Assembly (NCBI GenBank): GCA_913031435.1
Contig: CAJWFD010000007.1
Coordinates: 1 to 64,000, forward strand
Length of the DNA: 64,000 bases
Source of the DNA: an uncultured Cryomorphaceae bacterium
GTDB lineage: Bacteria > Bacteroidota > Bacteroidia > Flavobacteriales > Schleiferiaceae
Direction: 5' to 3'
Shown: piece after piece, positions 9,477 to 17,717 of the stretch
Position numbering within the stretch: position 1 is the first letter of the stretch
Layout: each line of letters starts with the position of its first letter
Made by a program: the position numbers and the translations under genes
The notes under the pieces: model-generated
The model's input: the letters and a program-made list of their open reading frames with translations, nothing else
Databases searched by the model: none
Told to the model about the DNA's origin: nothing

Positions 9477-9538
9477 ATTCAAAGGAAACTTTGAGTGTGA
9501 GTTAGGGGTACGGAGCCAAGAAATTGGCTCCTTTTTTT
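9477..9538 (+). ncRNA. Candidate small structured RNA with two GAAA-capped hairpins
   Basis: Between the lipoprotein gene and the photolyase operon are two hairpins, both with a GAAA loop. Hairpin 1 pairs 9477-9484 with 9489-9496 (core TCAAAG/CTTTGA). Hairpin 2 pairs GGAGCCAA (9512-9519) with TTGGCTCC (9524-9531) and is followed by seven T. A TATATTTA box at 9465-9472, one base off the Bacteroidota -7 box, would place a transcript start right at hairpin 1, giving a transcript of about 62 nt. This could also be the 3' end of the lipoprotein mRNA or an attenuator before the photolyase gene. No Rfam family was assigned. Confidence 0.4.
9512..9538 (+). terminator. Rho-independent terminator
   Basis: A perfect 8-bp stem GGAGCCAA/TTGGCTCC with GAAA loop, then TTTTTTT. 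It ends 39 bp before the photolyase start, so it closes the transcript coming from the lipoprotein side or a short RNA of its own. Confidence 0.85.
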
Positions 9539-9577
9539 ATTATAAACTTTCATTCGTTCTACATTGTTTAAACCTGT

Positions 9578-11107
9578 ATGAACCCAACAATACGACTAGT
9601 CTTAGGAGATCAATTAAACCCACTACATTCGTGGTATACCACAACTTCTAAAAACATTACCTATGTATTTATAGAATGTAAGGAAGAAGCCTCATATGCT
9701 CCCCACCACATCCAAAAAGTGGTAGGTATTTTCACTTCGATGCGCGACTTTGCGCAAAGACTAAGGGATCAAGGACATCAAGTTTGGTACCATCATATCC
9801 TCGATTCAACTGCCGCTGAATTATCCAGTATTTTATATTCCGCATGTCAGGAAATAGGGAGTTCTTCCGTTGTTTGTCAGGAGCCAGATGAATATAGGGT
9901 AAAGCAATATTTGCAGAAGTTAAATAGTACTACGCTTCATCTTAGTTTCGAATCAAGTGAACATTTTATCAGCAGTCCTTCAGAGTTTCAGGAGATGTTC
10001 AAGGGTAAGAAAAGTTTCCTTATGGAGACTTTTTATAGAAAGCTACGTAAGCGAACAGGGTTGCTGATGGATGGAAAGGAGCCTCACGGTGGCAAATGGA
10101 ACCTTGACCATCAAAACAGGAAAAAACTTCCTAAAAACCACCTGCTACCACCAGTGTACCTTCCTATAACAGATGTGACAGAGGTCTACCGTGATGTCCA
10201 ACAAGCGGGATTAAGAACCATTGGAACTCTTCAAGATCCCAAGCAATTTTATTGGCCCACAAATACGGATCAAGCCTGGGAAGTTTTTGACCATTGGCTT
10301 AATCATAAGTTTGGTTTGTTTGGAGATTTTCAAGATGCCATGACGGTAAAGGACTGGGCACTTTATCACAGTCGAATTTCATTCGCTCTAAATACTAAAA
10401 TGATAGATCCATTGGAGGTCTGCCGCCGAGCTGAGAATAAATACAGATCTGATCCTTCTATTGCGTTGAATGCAGCAGAAGGATTTATTCGACAAATTTT
10501 AGGCTGGCGCGAATTTATGAGAAGCGTTTATTGGACGAGCATGCCAGATTTCGCAAGTGTAAACTACTTCAACCACAAGAGCGATTTACCAGATTGGTTT
10601 TGGACAGGAAAGACGAAGATGAAATGCCAAGAACACACCATCACCCAGAGTCTTCAATATGGATACGCCCATCATATTCAACGCCTTATGGTTACTGGAA
10701 ACTTCGCATTACTGGCAGGCATTGATCCAGACCAAGTAGATCAGTGGTATTTAGGAATTTACGTTGACGCATTTGAATGGGTAGAAATCACAAATACCCG
10801 GGGAATGAGTCAGTATGCTGATGGAGGGAAAATCGCTACAAAGCCCTATGTGGCTTCAGCCAATTACATGAATAAAATGGGTGACTACTGCACCAACTGC
10901 AGTTACGACCACAAAACTAAAACCGAAACCAACAGTTGTCCTTTAAATACCCTCTATTGGGATTTCTTTGATCGTAACAGATCAAAATTAGATACGAATT
11001 TTCGTTTGGGAATGGTATACCGAACCTATGATAAAATGGGACCAGAACTCAAAGATCAGATTCGTAAACGAGCTCACTATGTACATGAACACTTGAATGA
11101 ATTATAA
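9578..11107 (+). CDS. Iron-sulfur bacterial cryptochrome/photolyase (FeS-BCP, PhrB-like)
   Basis: A 509-residue member of the deoxyribodipyrimidine photolyase-related (FeS-BCP/CryPro) family. The start RLVLGDQLNP is typical of the family. The four cysteines expected to hold a [4Fe-4S] cluster are present: C350 in TKMKC, C438 and C441 in DYCTNC, and C454 in NSCPLN. As I recall, these match the cluster ligands of Agrobacterium PhrB, a (6-4) photolyase. FAD-binding region features include EGFIRQILGWREFMR and GNFALLAGIDP. It is expected to repair (6-4) photoproducts with blue light. It shares TAATG with the next gene, a DASH cryptochrome. Confidence 0.95.
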   Translation: MNPTIRLVLGDQLNPLHSWYTTTSKNITYVFIECKEEASYAPHHIQKVVGIFTSMRDFAQRLRDQGHQVWYHHILDSTAAELSSILYSACQEIGSSSVVCQEPDEYRVKQYLQKLNSTTLHLSFESSEHFISSPSEFQEMFKGKKSFLMETFYRKLRKRTGLLMDGKEPHGGKWNLDHQNRKKLPKNHLLPPVYLPITDVTEVYRDVQQAGLRTIGTLQDPKQFYWPTNTDQAWEVFDHWLNHKFGLFGDFQDAMTVKDWALYHSRISFALNTKMIDPLEVCRRAENKYRSDPSIALNAAEGFIRQILGWREFMRSVYWTSMPDFASVNYFNHKSDLPDWFWTGKTKMKCQEHTITQSLQYGYAHHIQRLMVTGNFALLAGIDPDQVDQWYLGIYVDAFEWVEITNTRGMSQYADGGKIATKPYVASANYMNKMGDYCTNCSYDHKTKTETNSCPLNTLYWDFFDRNRSKLDTNFRLGMVYRTYDKMGPELKDQIRKRAHYVHEHLNEL

Positions 11108-12384
11108 TGAAGACCTGTCTACTCTGGTTTAGAAATAACCTTAGAATCCACGATAACAGCCCCGTTTCTTATGCCTACGAGCAGTATGACAGAGTTATCC
11201 CCGTCTATCTATATCCTAAGCCAACAACGACAGGTGATTGGAATGAAGCGGGCTTTGGAGATTCTCGAAAAGCATTTCTTGATCAATCGATACTAGATCT
11301 GCAAGTCACCCTTGAATCCTATGGGTCTAGATTGTATGTACTCCGAAATCTTGAGGCAGTAGATCTGATACAAATTGCTTTAGACCACAATGCTGAGGCT
11401 ATTATTGGAGGTGTCGAAATGGCGTATAATGAGACGGTAGATCAAAAGAACATCAAAGCAGAAGGAAAATCCTCAGGAATATTCGTCAAGTTCTTAGAAG
11501 AACGCACTTTATTCAACGAACGACAGCTTCCTTTCGTTTTACAAAAATTACCAGAGGTCTTTACAAAATTCAGAAAACTAGTAGAGAAAAATAGTACTGT
11601 TTTACCAACAATTCCAGCTGCTACCCTCTCCTCCTTGGACAGTTCAACTATAACGCTGCCTTATGAAAAAATCAAACTGACCGCGCTCACAAAAGATGAT
11701 CGCAGTGCCGTGCCTTTTGAAGGCGGAGAGAGACAGGGTTTAAAAGAAGTGGCGTACTATTTTAAACAGACGGGACATATCCTAAAGTACAAGGAGACAC
11801 GTAACGAACTACTGGGACGAGATTATAGCTCTAAATTTTCTCCTTTTCTAGCTCTAGGATGCATTTCGGTGCGTCAAGTATATGAGGATTTAAAACAATT
11901 TGAACAGGAATTTGAATCGAACGAAAGTACTTATTGGTTATTTTTTGAACTACTCTGGAGAGAATACTTTCAGTGGGTCGCGTTAAAACATGGCAAGGAC
12001 TTGTTTCTACCTCAAGGTCTGAGACCTGATAAACCAATCACAGAAGGTTTTAATCAAAAAGCATTTGAACGTTGGAAAAATGGAACTACCACAGACGAAT
12101 TCGTTAATAGTAACATGAGGGAATTGTCTGAAACGGGGTTTATGAGTAATAGAGGAAGGCAGAATGTTGCTTCTTATTTAATTCATGACATGGGAATCGA
12201 TTGGCGCGCTGGTGCAGCCCACTTTGAAAACCAATTGATCGATTATGATCCCGCATCAAATTACGGGAACTGGTTATACCTCGCAGGAAAGGGAAATGAC
12301 CCTAGGCCCTTTAGGAAATTTGACACTGTATTTCAGGCTAATCGATATGATCCTGAGAAGACATTTACCTCAACTTGGTCATAA
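11107..12384 (+). CDS. DASH-family cryptochrome / photolyase
   Basis: A 425-residue photolyase-family flavoprotein. The N-terminal antenna domain starts CLLWFRNNLRIHDN. The C-terminal FAD-binding domain carries NSNMRELSETGFMSNRGRQ, ASYLIHDMGIDWRAGA and NYGNWLYLAGKGNDPR, which are typical of the DASH clade rather than class I CPD photolyases. DASH proteins bind FAD and an antenna folate and repair cyclobutane dimers, at least in single-stranded DNA. It is translationally coupled to the upstream Fe-S photolyase, so one transcript would supply repair enzymes for both main UV lesions (inference). Confidence 0.93.
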   Translation: MKTCLLWFRNNLRIHDNSPVSYAYEQYDRVIPVYLYPKPTTTGDWNEAGFGDSRKAFLDQSILDLQVTLESYGSRLYVLRNLEAVDLIQIALDHNAEAIIGGVEMAYNETVDQKNIKAEGKSSGIFVKFLEERTLFNERQLPFVLQKLPEVFTKFRKLVEKNSTVLPTIPAATLSSLDSSTITLPYEKIKLTALTKDDRSAVPFEGGERQGLKEVAYYFKQTGHILKYKETRNELLGRDYSSKFSPFLALGCISVRQVYEDLKQFEQEFESNESTYWLFFELLWREYFQWVALKHGKDLFLPQGLRPDKPITEGFNQKAFERWKNGTTTDEFVNSNMRELSETGFMSNRGRQNVASYLIHDMGIDWRAGAAHFENQLIDYDPASNYGNWLYLAGKGNDPRPFRKFDTVFQANRYDPEKTFTSTWS

Positions 12385-12400
12385 CACCTACCTTTAATAC

Positions 12401-13669
12401 ATGGATTGGACGTTTTTAAAAACATTAAAATTTGAGGAATTAAACCTCGACAAGGAAGATCAGGACATATTACATTCCTTAGCGGAACGACTCCAAGACA
12501 ATTATCCGTACCACGCCCAGCACTATGCAGGACAAATGATAAAACCACCCCACCCACTGGCTCAGGCGGCACAGTGGATGGCTTCTTTTGTAAATCCAAA
12601 CAACCATGCACTTGACGGAGGGCGAGCCACCTCAGCTTTAGAGCTAGAAGTGATTTCGCAGCTTGGTCAGATGATGGGCTTTACCCCAGTATTAGGTCAC
12701 CTGACCGCTGGTGGAACCATGGCAAATCTAGAAGCGCTTTGGATTAGCCGAAAAATTGATGCGAATACTACAGTGCTTGCCAACGAACTGGCCCATTACA
12801 CGCACAGCAGGATGACGGAAGTATTAGGCATCCCATTTAAGGCGATGCCAGCAGATGCAGAAGGTCGTATGTGTTTATCTGATCTCAAACTTGTTTTAAC
12901 AGCACTTAAATCTAAAGGACAACGCGCCACAATTGTCGCTACATTAGGGACTACAGGCACTGGAAGTATTGATCCTTTAGAAGATATCATAGACTTAGCT
13001 AAGCAATTCGATGCCCGGATACACGTAGATGCTGCTTATGGAGGGTATTTTAAACTAGCAGATGTACAACACGGCTCTAAACGCCACTTCGAAGCTGTTC
13101 AATACGCCGATTCCATAGTTATTGATCCACACAAGCATGGGCTCCAACCCTACGGATGTGGGGCCGTCTTATTCAAGGACCCCACTGTTGGACGTTTTTA
13201 CAAACACGACAGTCCATACACTTACTTCACATCAACCGATTTACACCTTGGTGAAATCACCCTTGAATGCTCAAGATCAGGCGCTGCTGCAGCCGGCGTT
13301 TGGGCTACGTTAAAGAAATTCCCATTAGTACCTAGAGGAGTATTCGCAAAACGCTTAAACCATAGCTTACAGGCTGCGAATGGACTACACCGCCAAGCAT
13401 TGGATTTCGGATATCATTCTTTACCTCCAGCATTAGACATTTGTGTCTTTAGCACACCAGGTAAAAAGGCCTCACTTTTAAGTGCTCAGAATAGAGATTT
13501 TTTCGAACGAAAGGCAGCTGAAGGAATTCATCTAGCTTTGCTTAAACTCAAGCCATCACAGTGTCCATGGGCTATTGAATGGGACATAGAAGAACTTGTC
13601 GTGATACGCAGTGTGCTCATGAAACCTGAACATAATGATCCTCATTTCTGGAAGGCTGTACTAGGATAA
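12401..13669 (+). CDS. Group II pyridoxal-phosphate-dependent decarboxylase
   Basis: A 422-residue fold-type I PLP enzyme of the aromatic-amino-acid/glutamate decarboxylase group. The cofactor lysine lies in VIDPHKHGLQPYG; the aspartate binding the pyridine nitrogen is in IHVDAAYGG; substrate and phosphate segments include HLTAGGTMANLEAL and ATLGTTGTGS. The substrate cannot be told from sequence by eye. Start ATG 12401 is 16 bp after the cryptochrome stop, so it probably belongs to the photolyase operon, though a functional tie to light repair is unclear. It overlaps the convergent hisS by 9 bp. Confidence 0.88.
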   Translation: MDWTFLKTLKFEELNLDKEDQDILHSLAERLQDNYPYHAQHYAGQMIKPPHPLAQAAQWMASFVNPNNHALDGGRATSALELEVISQLGQMMGFTPVLGHLTAGGTMANLEALWISRKIDANTTVLANELAHYTHSRMTEVLGIPFKAMPADAEGRMCLSDLKLVLTALKSKGQRATIVATLGTTGTGSIDPLEDIIDLAKQFDARIHVDAAYGGYFKLADVQHGSKRHFEAVQYADSIVIDPHKHGLQPYGCGAVLFKDPTVGRFYKHDSPYTYFTSTDLHLGEITLECSRSGAAAAGVWATLKKFPLVPRGVFAKRLNHSLQAANGLHRQALDFGYHSLPPALDICVFSTPGKKASLLSAQNRDFFERKAAEGIHLALLKLKPSQCPWAIEWDIEELVVIRSVLMKPEHNDPHFWKAVLG

Positions 13670-15004
13670 AAGTGCTTTGATGCCCTGTGCATCGTATAGT
13701 TCTTGTACACCTGTGGCTAAATTTTTCACGGGTATTTTATCTGAAGTCATTTCTTGCGTACCGATCAATGCAAGAAAGGGAATTCCCTTTTTATCTGCAA
13801 AATCGAACTGTTTTTTCAATTTACTAGAATCTGGATAGAGCTCTGCACGAACCCCTATAGATGTCAATTGTTGAATCCAACGGTAGGCGGCAGCACTTTC
13901 TTCCCTACCGAAATTTGCGAAAAGAATCGCTTTTTGATCCGCCACGGCAACTGGAAACAAACCCAATTCTTCCAAGCACATATAAATTCTGTCTAGCCCA
14001 AAGCTTATACCAACTCCCGAAGTGTCTTTCATTCCGAAAATACTGGTCAAGTCTGCATAGCGTCCGCCTCCACCTATACTTCCGATGGCCACACCATCCG
14101 CAGTTACCTCAAAAATAGTCCCTGTATAATAGTTTAAACCTCGCGCTAAGGTAAAGTCAAACTCTAATTTCGCTGACCTCATACCTAGGCTGGATTGTTG
14201 GAAAACAAAGTTCATTTCCTCAAGACCTAGTTTACCCTCTTCGCTGTCTTGGAGCAAGTGACTTAATGCATCAAGTGTCAGTCCGTTGTTAAGCCAGCCC
14301 TGAAATGTCGTTGTTGCATGCTCGGAAATGTTTTGACTAAGCATCTCTTTAACGACGCCTTCAATACCGACCTTATCTAACTTATCTATGGCAACAGTAA
14401 AGGCAATGAAATGCTCAGAAATACCAAGTACCTCGGCCATTCCTGCTAATATTTTTCTATTGTTTAATTTAACGGTGGTCTTCAGCCCTAATGAGGTAAA
14501 TGCCGCATCGTATATATGAATCAACTCTACCTCTTGCCAAAGACTGTCAGACCCTACTACATCCGCATCGCACTGATAAAACTCTCTGAAACGGCCTTTT
14601 TGCGGGCGGTCTGCACGCCAAACCGGTTGCATCTGGTACCGCTTAAAAGGAAAGGCTAATTCGTTTTGGTGTTGAACAACATAACGGGCAAAAGGAACTG
14701 TCAAGTCATATCTCAACGCCTTGTCAGCAACCTTAGTGGCTAACGTTTTCGGATTCTTTTCATCCCATAATTCCTGTGGAATTTTAGAAGAGAAATCTCC
14801 CGATCTAAGAATCTTAAAGATCAATCGGTCCCCTTCTTCACCATACTTTCCAGTGAGGGTTTCTATATTCTCGAAAGAGGGCGTTTCAATAGGATCATAA
14901 CCACGTAATTCAAACGCATCTCGAAGTACATTCATAATGTACTGGCGTTTTTGAACGTCTGCAGAAGAAAAGTCTCTGGTTCCCTTGGCTAAAGATGGTT
15001 TCAT
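13661..15004 (-). CDS. hisS: Histidine--tRNA ligase
   Basis: A 447-residue class II aminoacyl-tRNA synthetase. Motif 2 lies around RYQMQPVWRADRPQKGRFREF, the His-binding loop in RGLNYYTGTIFE, and the glycine-rich GSIGGGGRYADL plus GVGISFGLDRIYM near motif 3. The C-terminal anticodon-binding domain begins near ILFANFGRE. Family length is normal for Bacteroidota. Start ATG 15004. The J-domain gene ends 57 bp upstream on the same strand, so they may be co-transcribed. Confidence 0.98.
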   Translation of the reverse strand: MKPSLAKGTRDFSSADVQKRQYIMNVLRDAFELRGYDPIETPSFENIETLTGKYGEEGDRLIFKILRSGDFSSKIPQELWDEKNPKTLATKVADKALRYDLTVPFARYVVQHQNELAFPFKRYQMQPVWRADRPQKGRFREFYQCDADVVGSDSLWQEVELIHIYDAAFTSLGLKTTVKLNNRKILAGMAEVLGISEHFIAFTVAIDKLDKVGIEGVVKEMLSQNISEHATTTFQGWLNNGLTLDALSHLLQDSEEGKLGLEEMNFVFQQSSLGMRSAKLEFDFTLARGLNYYTGTIFEVTADGVAIGSIGGGGRYADLTSIFGMKDTSGVGISFGLDRIYMCLEELGLFPVAVADQKAILFANFGREESAAAYRWIQQLTSIGVRAELYPDSSKLKKQFDFADKKGIPFLALIGTQEMTSDKIPVKNLATGVQELYDAQGIKALLS

Positions 15005-15061
15005 ATGGTGAGCGTTGGCCTGTTTATGGTAAAGGTATTGTCCATAGCTGTATCCGCGCTC

Positions 15062-15940
15062 TTAGGGCGAACAACTTCTATACAATTTGATAAAGTCCTG
15101 ACTTTCATGAAGTGCCCTGAATGTTCTCTCGTTGTGCGACCAATTTTTACGCAAAGGCGTTTGACTAAACAATACATGTGCTAAGCCATCCACACCAAAT
15201 TCATCGAGAATAGCCCAATACAAGCACACAACCTCACTATCATCGCTAGAAACATCTAAAATTTCAGCTAAAGGGTACTTTAGAACATGGAAATATACCT
15301 CGGCAGTTTGTGGAGAGATGAAGTGGTCTTTCAACAAGAAATAATCTGGATTGCTTGCATTAAAAACAACTATAAATTCAGAGCCTTTTAAAATTGGCAT
15401 CCCCGCATCCCCCAGCAGCCAACGACCCTCTACAAAACGACCATTAACCGTTTTAATAACTTTTTCATTATTGTACTCCCATTGAATAATGAATTGATTT
15501 ACTTGATCACTATGTACCACGGTAGCCATTTGCTCTACAGGGCTTCTTGAAACCATCCACTGTATAAATGAGGGACGCATTGCCGCAGCGAGAACAATCA
15601 GAACCACTACAAAAGTTATTACCCCTATCCCCCAAGTTCCCTGCAAATTTCTTTTATGATCTTCTTTCGACCGTCTCTTTAGCATTTCAGCTTTTAAGGC
15701 CTCCCTTTTCTTCTTGAGAAGTTCATCTTCCGCAGAGATTGGTTTTTTGGCATAATTGACGACAATCATTGCCTTTTTCACATAATCACGCGCTTCTTGA
15801 AGTTCCTTGAATTCCTTCTCTGAACCTCCAACATCAGGATGCTTAATTTTGGCCAAATCTCTATAGGCGAGATTCAGGTCTTCCTCAGTAGCAGGAAGTT
15901 GCGTAAGTCCTAAAATGGAAAGTGCAAATGTTATTTTCAC
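15062..15940 (-). CDS. Membrane-anchored J-domain protein
   Basis: A 292-residue protein. Residues 1-60 form a short J domain with the HPD tripeptide at 34-36 (KIKHPDVGGS), which stimulates Hsp70 (DnaK) ATPase. A basic stretch (about 75-97) precedes one membrane segment GVITFVVVLIVLAAAM at about 107-122. The remaining C-terminal region of about 170 residues is not recognised. With this topology the J domain would be cytosolic and the C-terminus periplasmic (inference). The start is GTG 15940: it is the first start after an in-frame stop, and the next ATG would cut the J domain. Confidence 0.82.
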   Translation of the reverse strand: MKITFALSILGLTQLPATEEDLNLAYRDLAKIKHPDVGGSEKEFKELQEARDYVKKAMIVVNYAKKPISAEDELLKKKREALKAEMLKRRSKEDHKRNLQGTWGIGVITFVVVLIVLAAAMRPSFIQWMVSRSPVEQMATVVHSDQVNQFIIQWEYNNEKVIKTVNGRFVEGRWLLGDAGMPILKGSEFIVVFNASNPDYFLLKDHFISPQTAEVYFHVLKYPLAEILDVSSDDSEVVCLYWAILDEFGVDGLAHVLFSQTPLRKNWSHNERTFRALHESQDFIKLYRSCSP

Positions 15941-16000
15941 TTTGATGTCTCGTATCTAAAAATCCTTTTTGCAAGTTAATGAACATAAAGTATTGATGTA

Positions 16001-16008
16001 TATTTTTG
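16001..16008 (+). promoter_or_regulatory. Possible -7 box for the Kdo operon
   Basis: The 162-bp gap between the divergent J-domain gene and kdsB contains TATTTTTG, fitting the Bacteroidota consensus TAnnTTTG. No clear -33 TTG sits at the right spacing. The predicted leader would be about 90 nt. Nothing else in the gap stands out apart from an AGGAGG string at 16055-16061 that is not positioned before a usable start. Confidence 0.35.
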
Positions 16009-16102
16009 TTTCTGCTGTGATAAGTAAACCCGATATTGCAACAATAAAAGCAGGAAGGAGGTTGAAATAGAGTTCCCAACCCGTTAACGCATTAAGAGTT
16101 AA

Positions 16103-16831
16103 TTGATCAAAAATTTGTCCAGAAATTTAAACATACTCGTCATACTACCAGCTCGTTTAGGATCGACTAGGCTCCCTCGTAAACCATTGCTTATGCTAGC
16201 CGGGAAACCACTTATAGCGCATACTTATGGGCGAGTTTCAAAAAGTTTCAGTGACGTTTTAGTGGCCACAGATTCAACCGAAATAGGACTTGCTTGTAAG
16301 TCACTCGATATCCCCTATGTAATTACTTCGCCTAAACATGAAAACGGTACCCTTCGTACCCTTGAAGCATACCAACTCTTAGGTAAAGAATACGACTACA
16401 TCATCAATGTTCAGGGAGACGAAGCATTCATTACAGATGATGTTCTTGCGCCATTAACAAGATTACTAGAACAGGAACAACCTATGGCTGCTACACTTAA
16501 GGCACCTATTCCAAACTATGACAGCAACAGTAATGTATTCGTGACCACCAACCTGAATAATCAAGCGCTATATTTCTCGAGAAACCCTATACCAAACTCT
16601 CGAGAAGGACAAGCTAAGCGTTTTCAACATGTAGGGGTATATGCCTTCACACCAGAGGCTCTTGAAACCTATTGTGCTTTAGCGCCTACTCCGCTCGAAC
16701 AAACAGAAATGCTCGAACAACTCCGCTGGATGGAACATGGATATACATGGTCTGTTGCCACCGCGCCTAGTAAACCGCTCTCTATCGATACACCTGAGGA
16801 CTTCGAGCGTGCTAAATCCTTTATAAAGTAG
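16103..16831 (+). CDS. kdsB: 3-deoxy-manno-octulosonate cytidylyltransferase
   Basis: A 242-residue nucleotidyltransferase that activates Kdo with CTP to CMP-Kdo for lipid A-core assembly. The signature nucleotide loop LPARLGSTRLPRKPL is near the N-terminus, with INVQGDEAFI and YFSRNPIPNSR further on. The length fits KdsB. There is no ATG before the nucleotide loop: an in-frame TAA lies directly upstream of TTG 16103, so TTG 16103, or TTG 16115, must be the start. It opens a four-gene operon with kdsA, the transaldolase-CBS fusion and kdsC. Confidence 0.93.
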   Translation: MIKNLSRNLNILVILPARLGSTRLPRKPLLMLAGKPLIAHTYGRVSKSFSDVLVATDSTEIGLACKSLDIPYVITSPKHENGTLRTLEAYQLLGKEYDYIINVQGDEAFITDDVLAPLTRLLEQEQPMAATLKAPIPNYDSNSNVFVTTNLNNQALYFSRNPIPNSREGQAKRFQHVGVYAFTPEALETYCALAPTPLEQTEMLEQLRWMEHGYTWSVATAPSKPLSIDTPEDFERAKSFIK

Positions 16832-16883
16832 ATACATAGGTCTTTAAAAATCGGTACATTCGCGTACCTAAGAATTGCAAGGA

Positions 16884-17717
16884 ATGTCTGATTATAAAGT
16901 ACCTGTAGGCAACCATCTCATCGGTGGAGACACGTTCACGCTAATAAGCGGTCCCTGTGTTATAGAAGAGGAATCTATCATGATGAAGGTGGCGGAGCAA
17001 TTGGCTCAATACCAGTCTAAACATCCAGAGGTTCATGTTATTTACAAGAGTTCATTTCAAAAAGACAACAGATCTTCTATAGATTTCTATAGTGGGCCAG
17101 GTCTGGAGGAAGGACTAAGAATACTGCAGAAAGTCAAAGATGAGTTCGGATTTTCGTTAATTACTGACATTCATTACCCTGATCAAGCAGCGCCCGCAGG
17201 TGAAGTTGTTGATATTATACAAATTCCTGCTTATTTATGCATGCAAACGGAGTTGGTACTCGCAGCGGCACGTACAGGTAAAGCAGTCAACTTAAAGCAT
17301 GGCCAATTTCTTGCACCTCAAAACATGGTGAAACCTGTGGCTAAGATTGAAAGTACCGGTAATAAAAACATCATTCTTACGGAACGCGGTTTTACTTTTG
17401 GTTATAATGACCTTATTGTTGACCCACGAGCATTTTACGATCTCAGACAGTCTGGCTACCCAGTGATTTTTGACATTACCCACAGCATTCGGAAATATGG
17501 AATTCCTTCCTCCGATCCAAATGGAGGCTTACGTGAATATTTACCAACTTTAGCACGTGCTGGTGTTGCCGCAGGAGTAGATGGTGTATTTATTGAAACG
17601 CACCCTTGTCCTTCGGAAGCATTGTGCGATGCCGCGAGCCAGTTAGATATTACCCAGTTAGAATCATTTATGGAACCTCTACTGGCTATTCATAACATTG
17701 AAAAACAATACCGCTAA
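16884..17717 (+). CDS. kdsA: 3-deoxy-8-phosphooctulonate synthase
   Basis: A 277-residue TIM-barrel enzyme condensing D-arabinose 5-phosphate with phosphoenolpyruvate to Kdo 8-phosphate. Motifs: ISGPCVIEEES (PEP site), VIYKSSFQKDNRSS, KHGQFLAPQNM, FDITHSIRKYG and IETHPCPSEALCD. The loop after THS (IRKYGIPSSDPNGGLREY) differs from the QxPGG...GGQ form I recall for most KdsA, so the protein is a divergent member. ATG 16884 was chosen over an upstream TTG at 16875. Its last base overlaps the next ATG, a tight coupling to the transaldolase-CBS gene that fits a shared pathway. Confidence 0.93.
   Translation: MSDYKVPVGNHLIGGDTFTLISGPCVIEEESIMMKVAEQLAQYQSKHPEVHVIYKSSFQKDNRSSIDFYSGPGLEEGLRILQKVKDEFGFSLITDIHYPDQAAPAGEVVDIIQIPAYLCMQTELVLAAARTGKAVNLKHGQFLAPQNMVKPVAKIESTGNKNIILTERGFTFGYNDLIVDPRAFYDLRQSGYPVIFDITHSIRKYGIPSSDPNGGLREYLPTLARAGVAAGVDGVFIETHPCPSEALCDAASQLDITQLESFMEPLLAIHNIEKQYR

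Noticed and set aside
16055-16061. AGGAGG string resembling a Shine-Dalgarno sequence before kdsB
   Set aside because: It lies over 40 bp before the kdsB start, the frame after it stops at once, and Bacteroidota seldom use Shine-Dalgarno pairing.
15941-16102. Possible tRNA or riboswitch in the J-domain/kdsB gap
   Set aside because: No cloverleaf, T-loop sequence or strong hairpin was found; the region is A+T-rich without structure.
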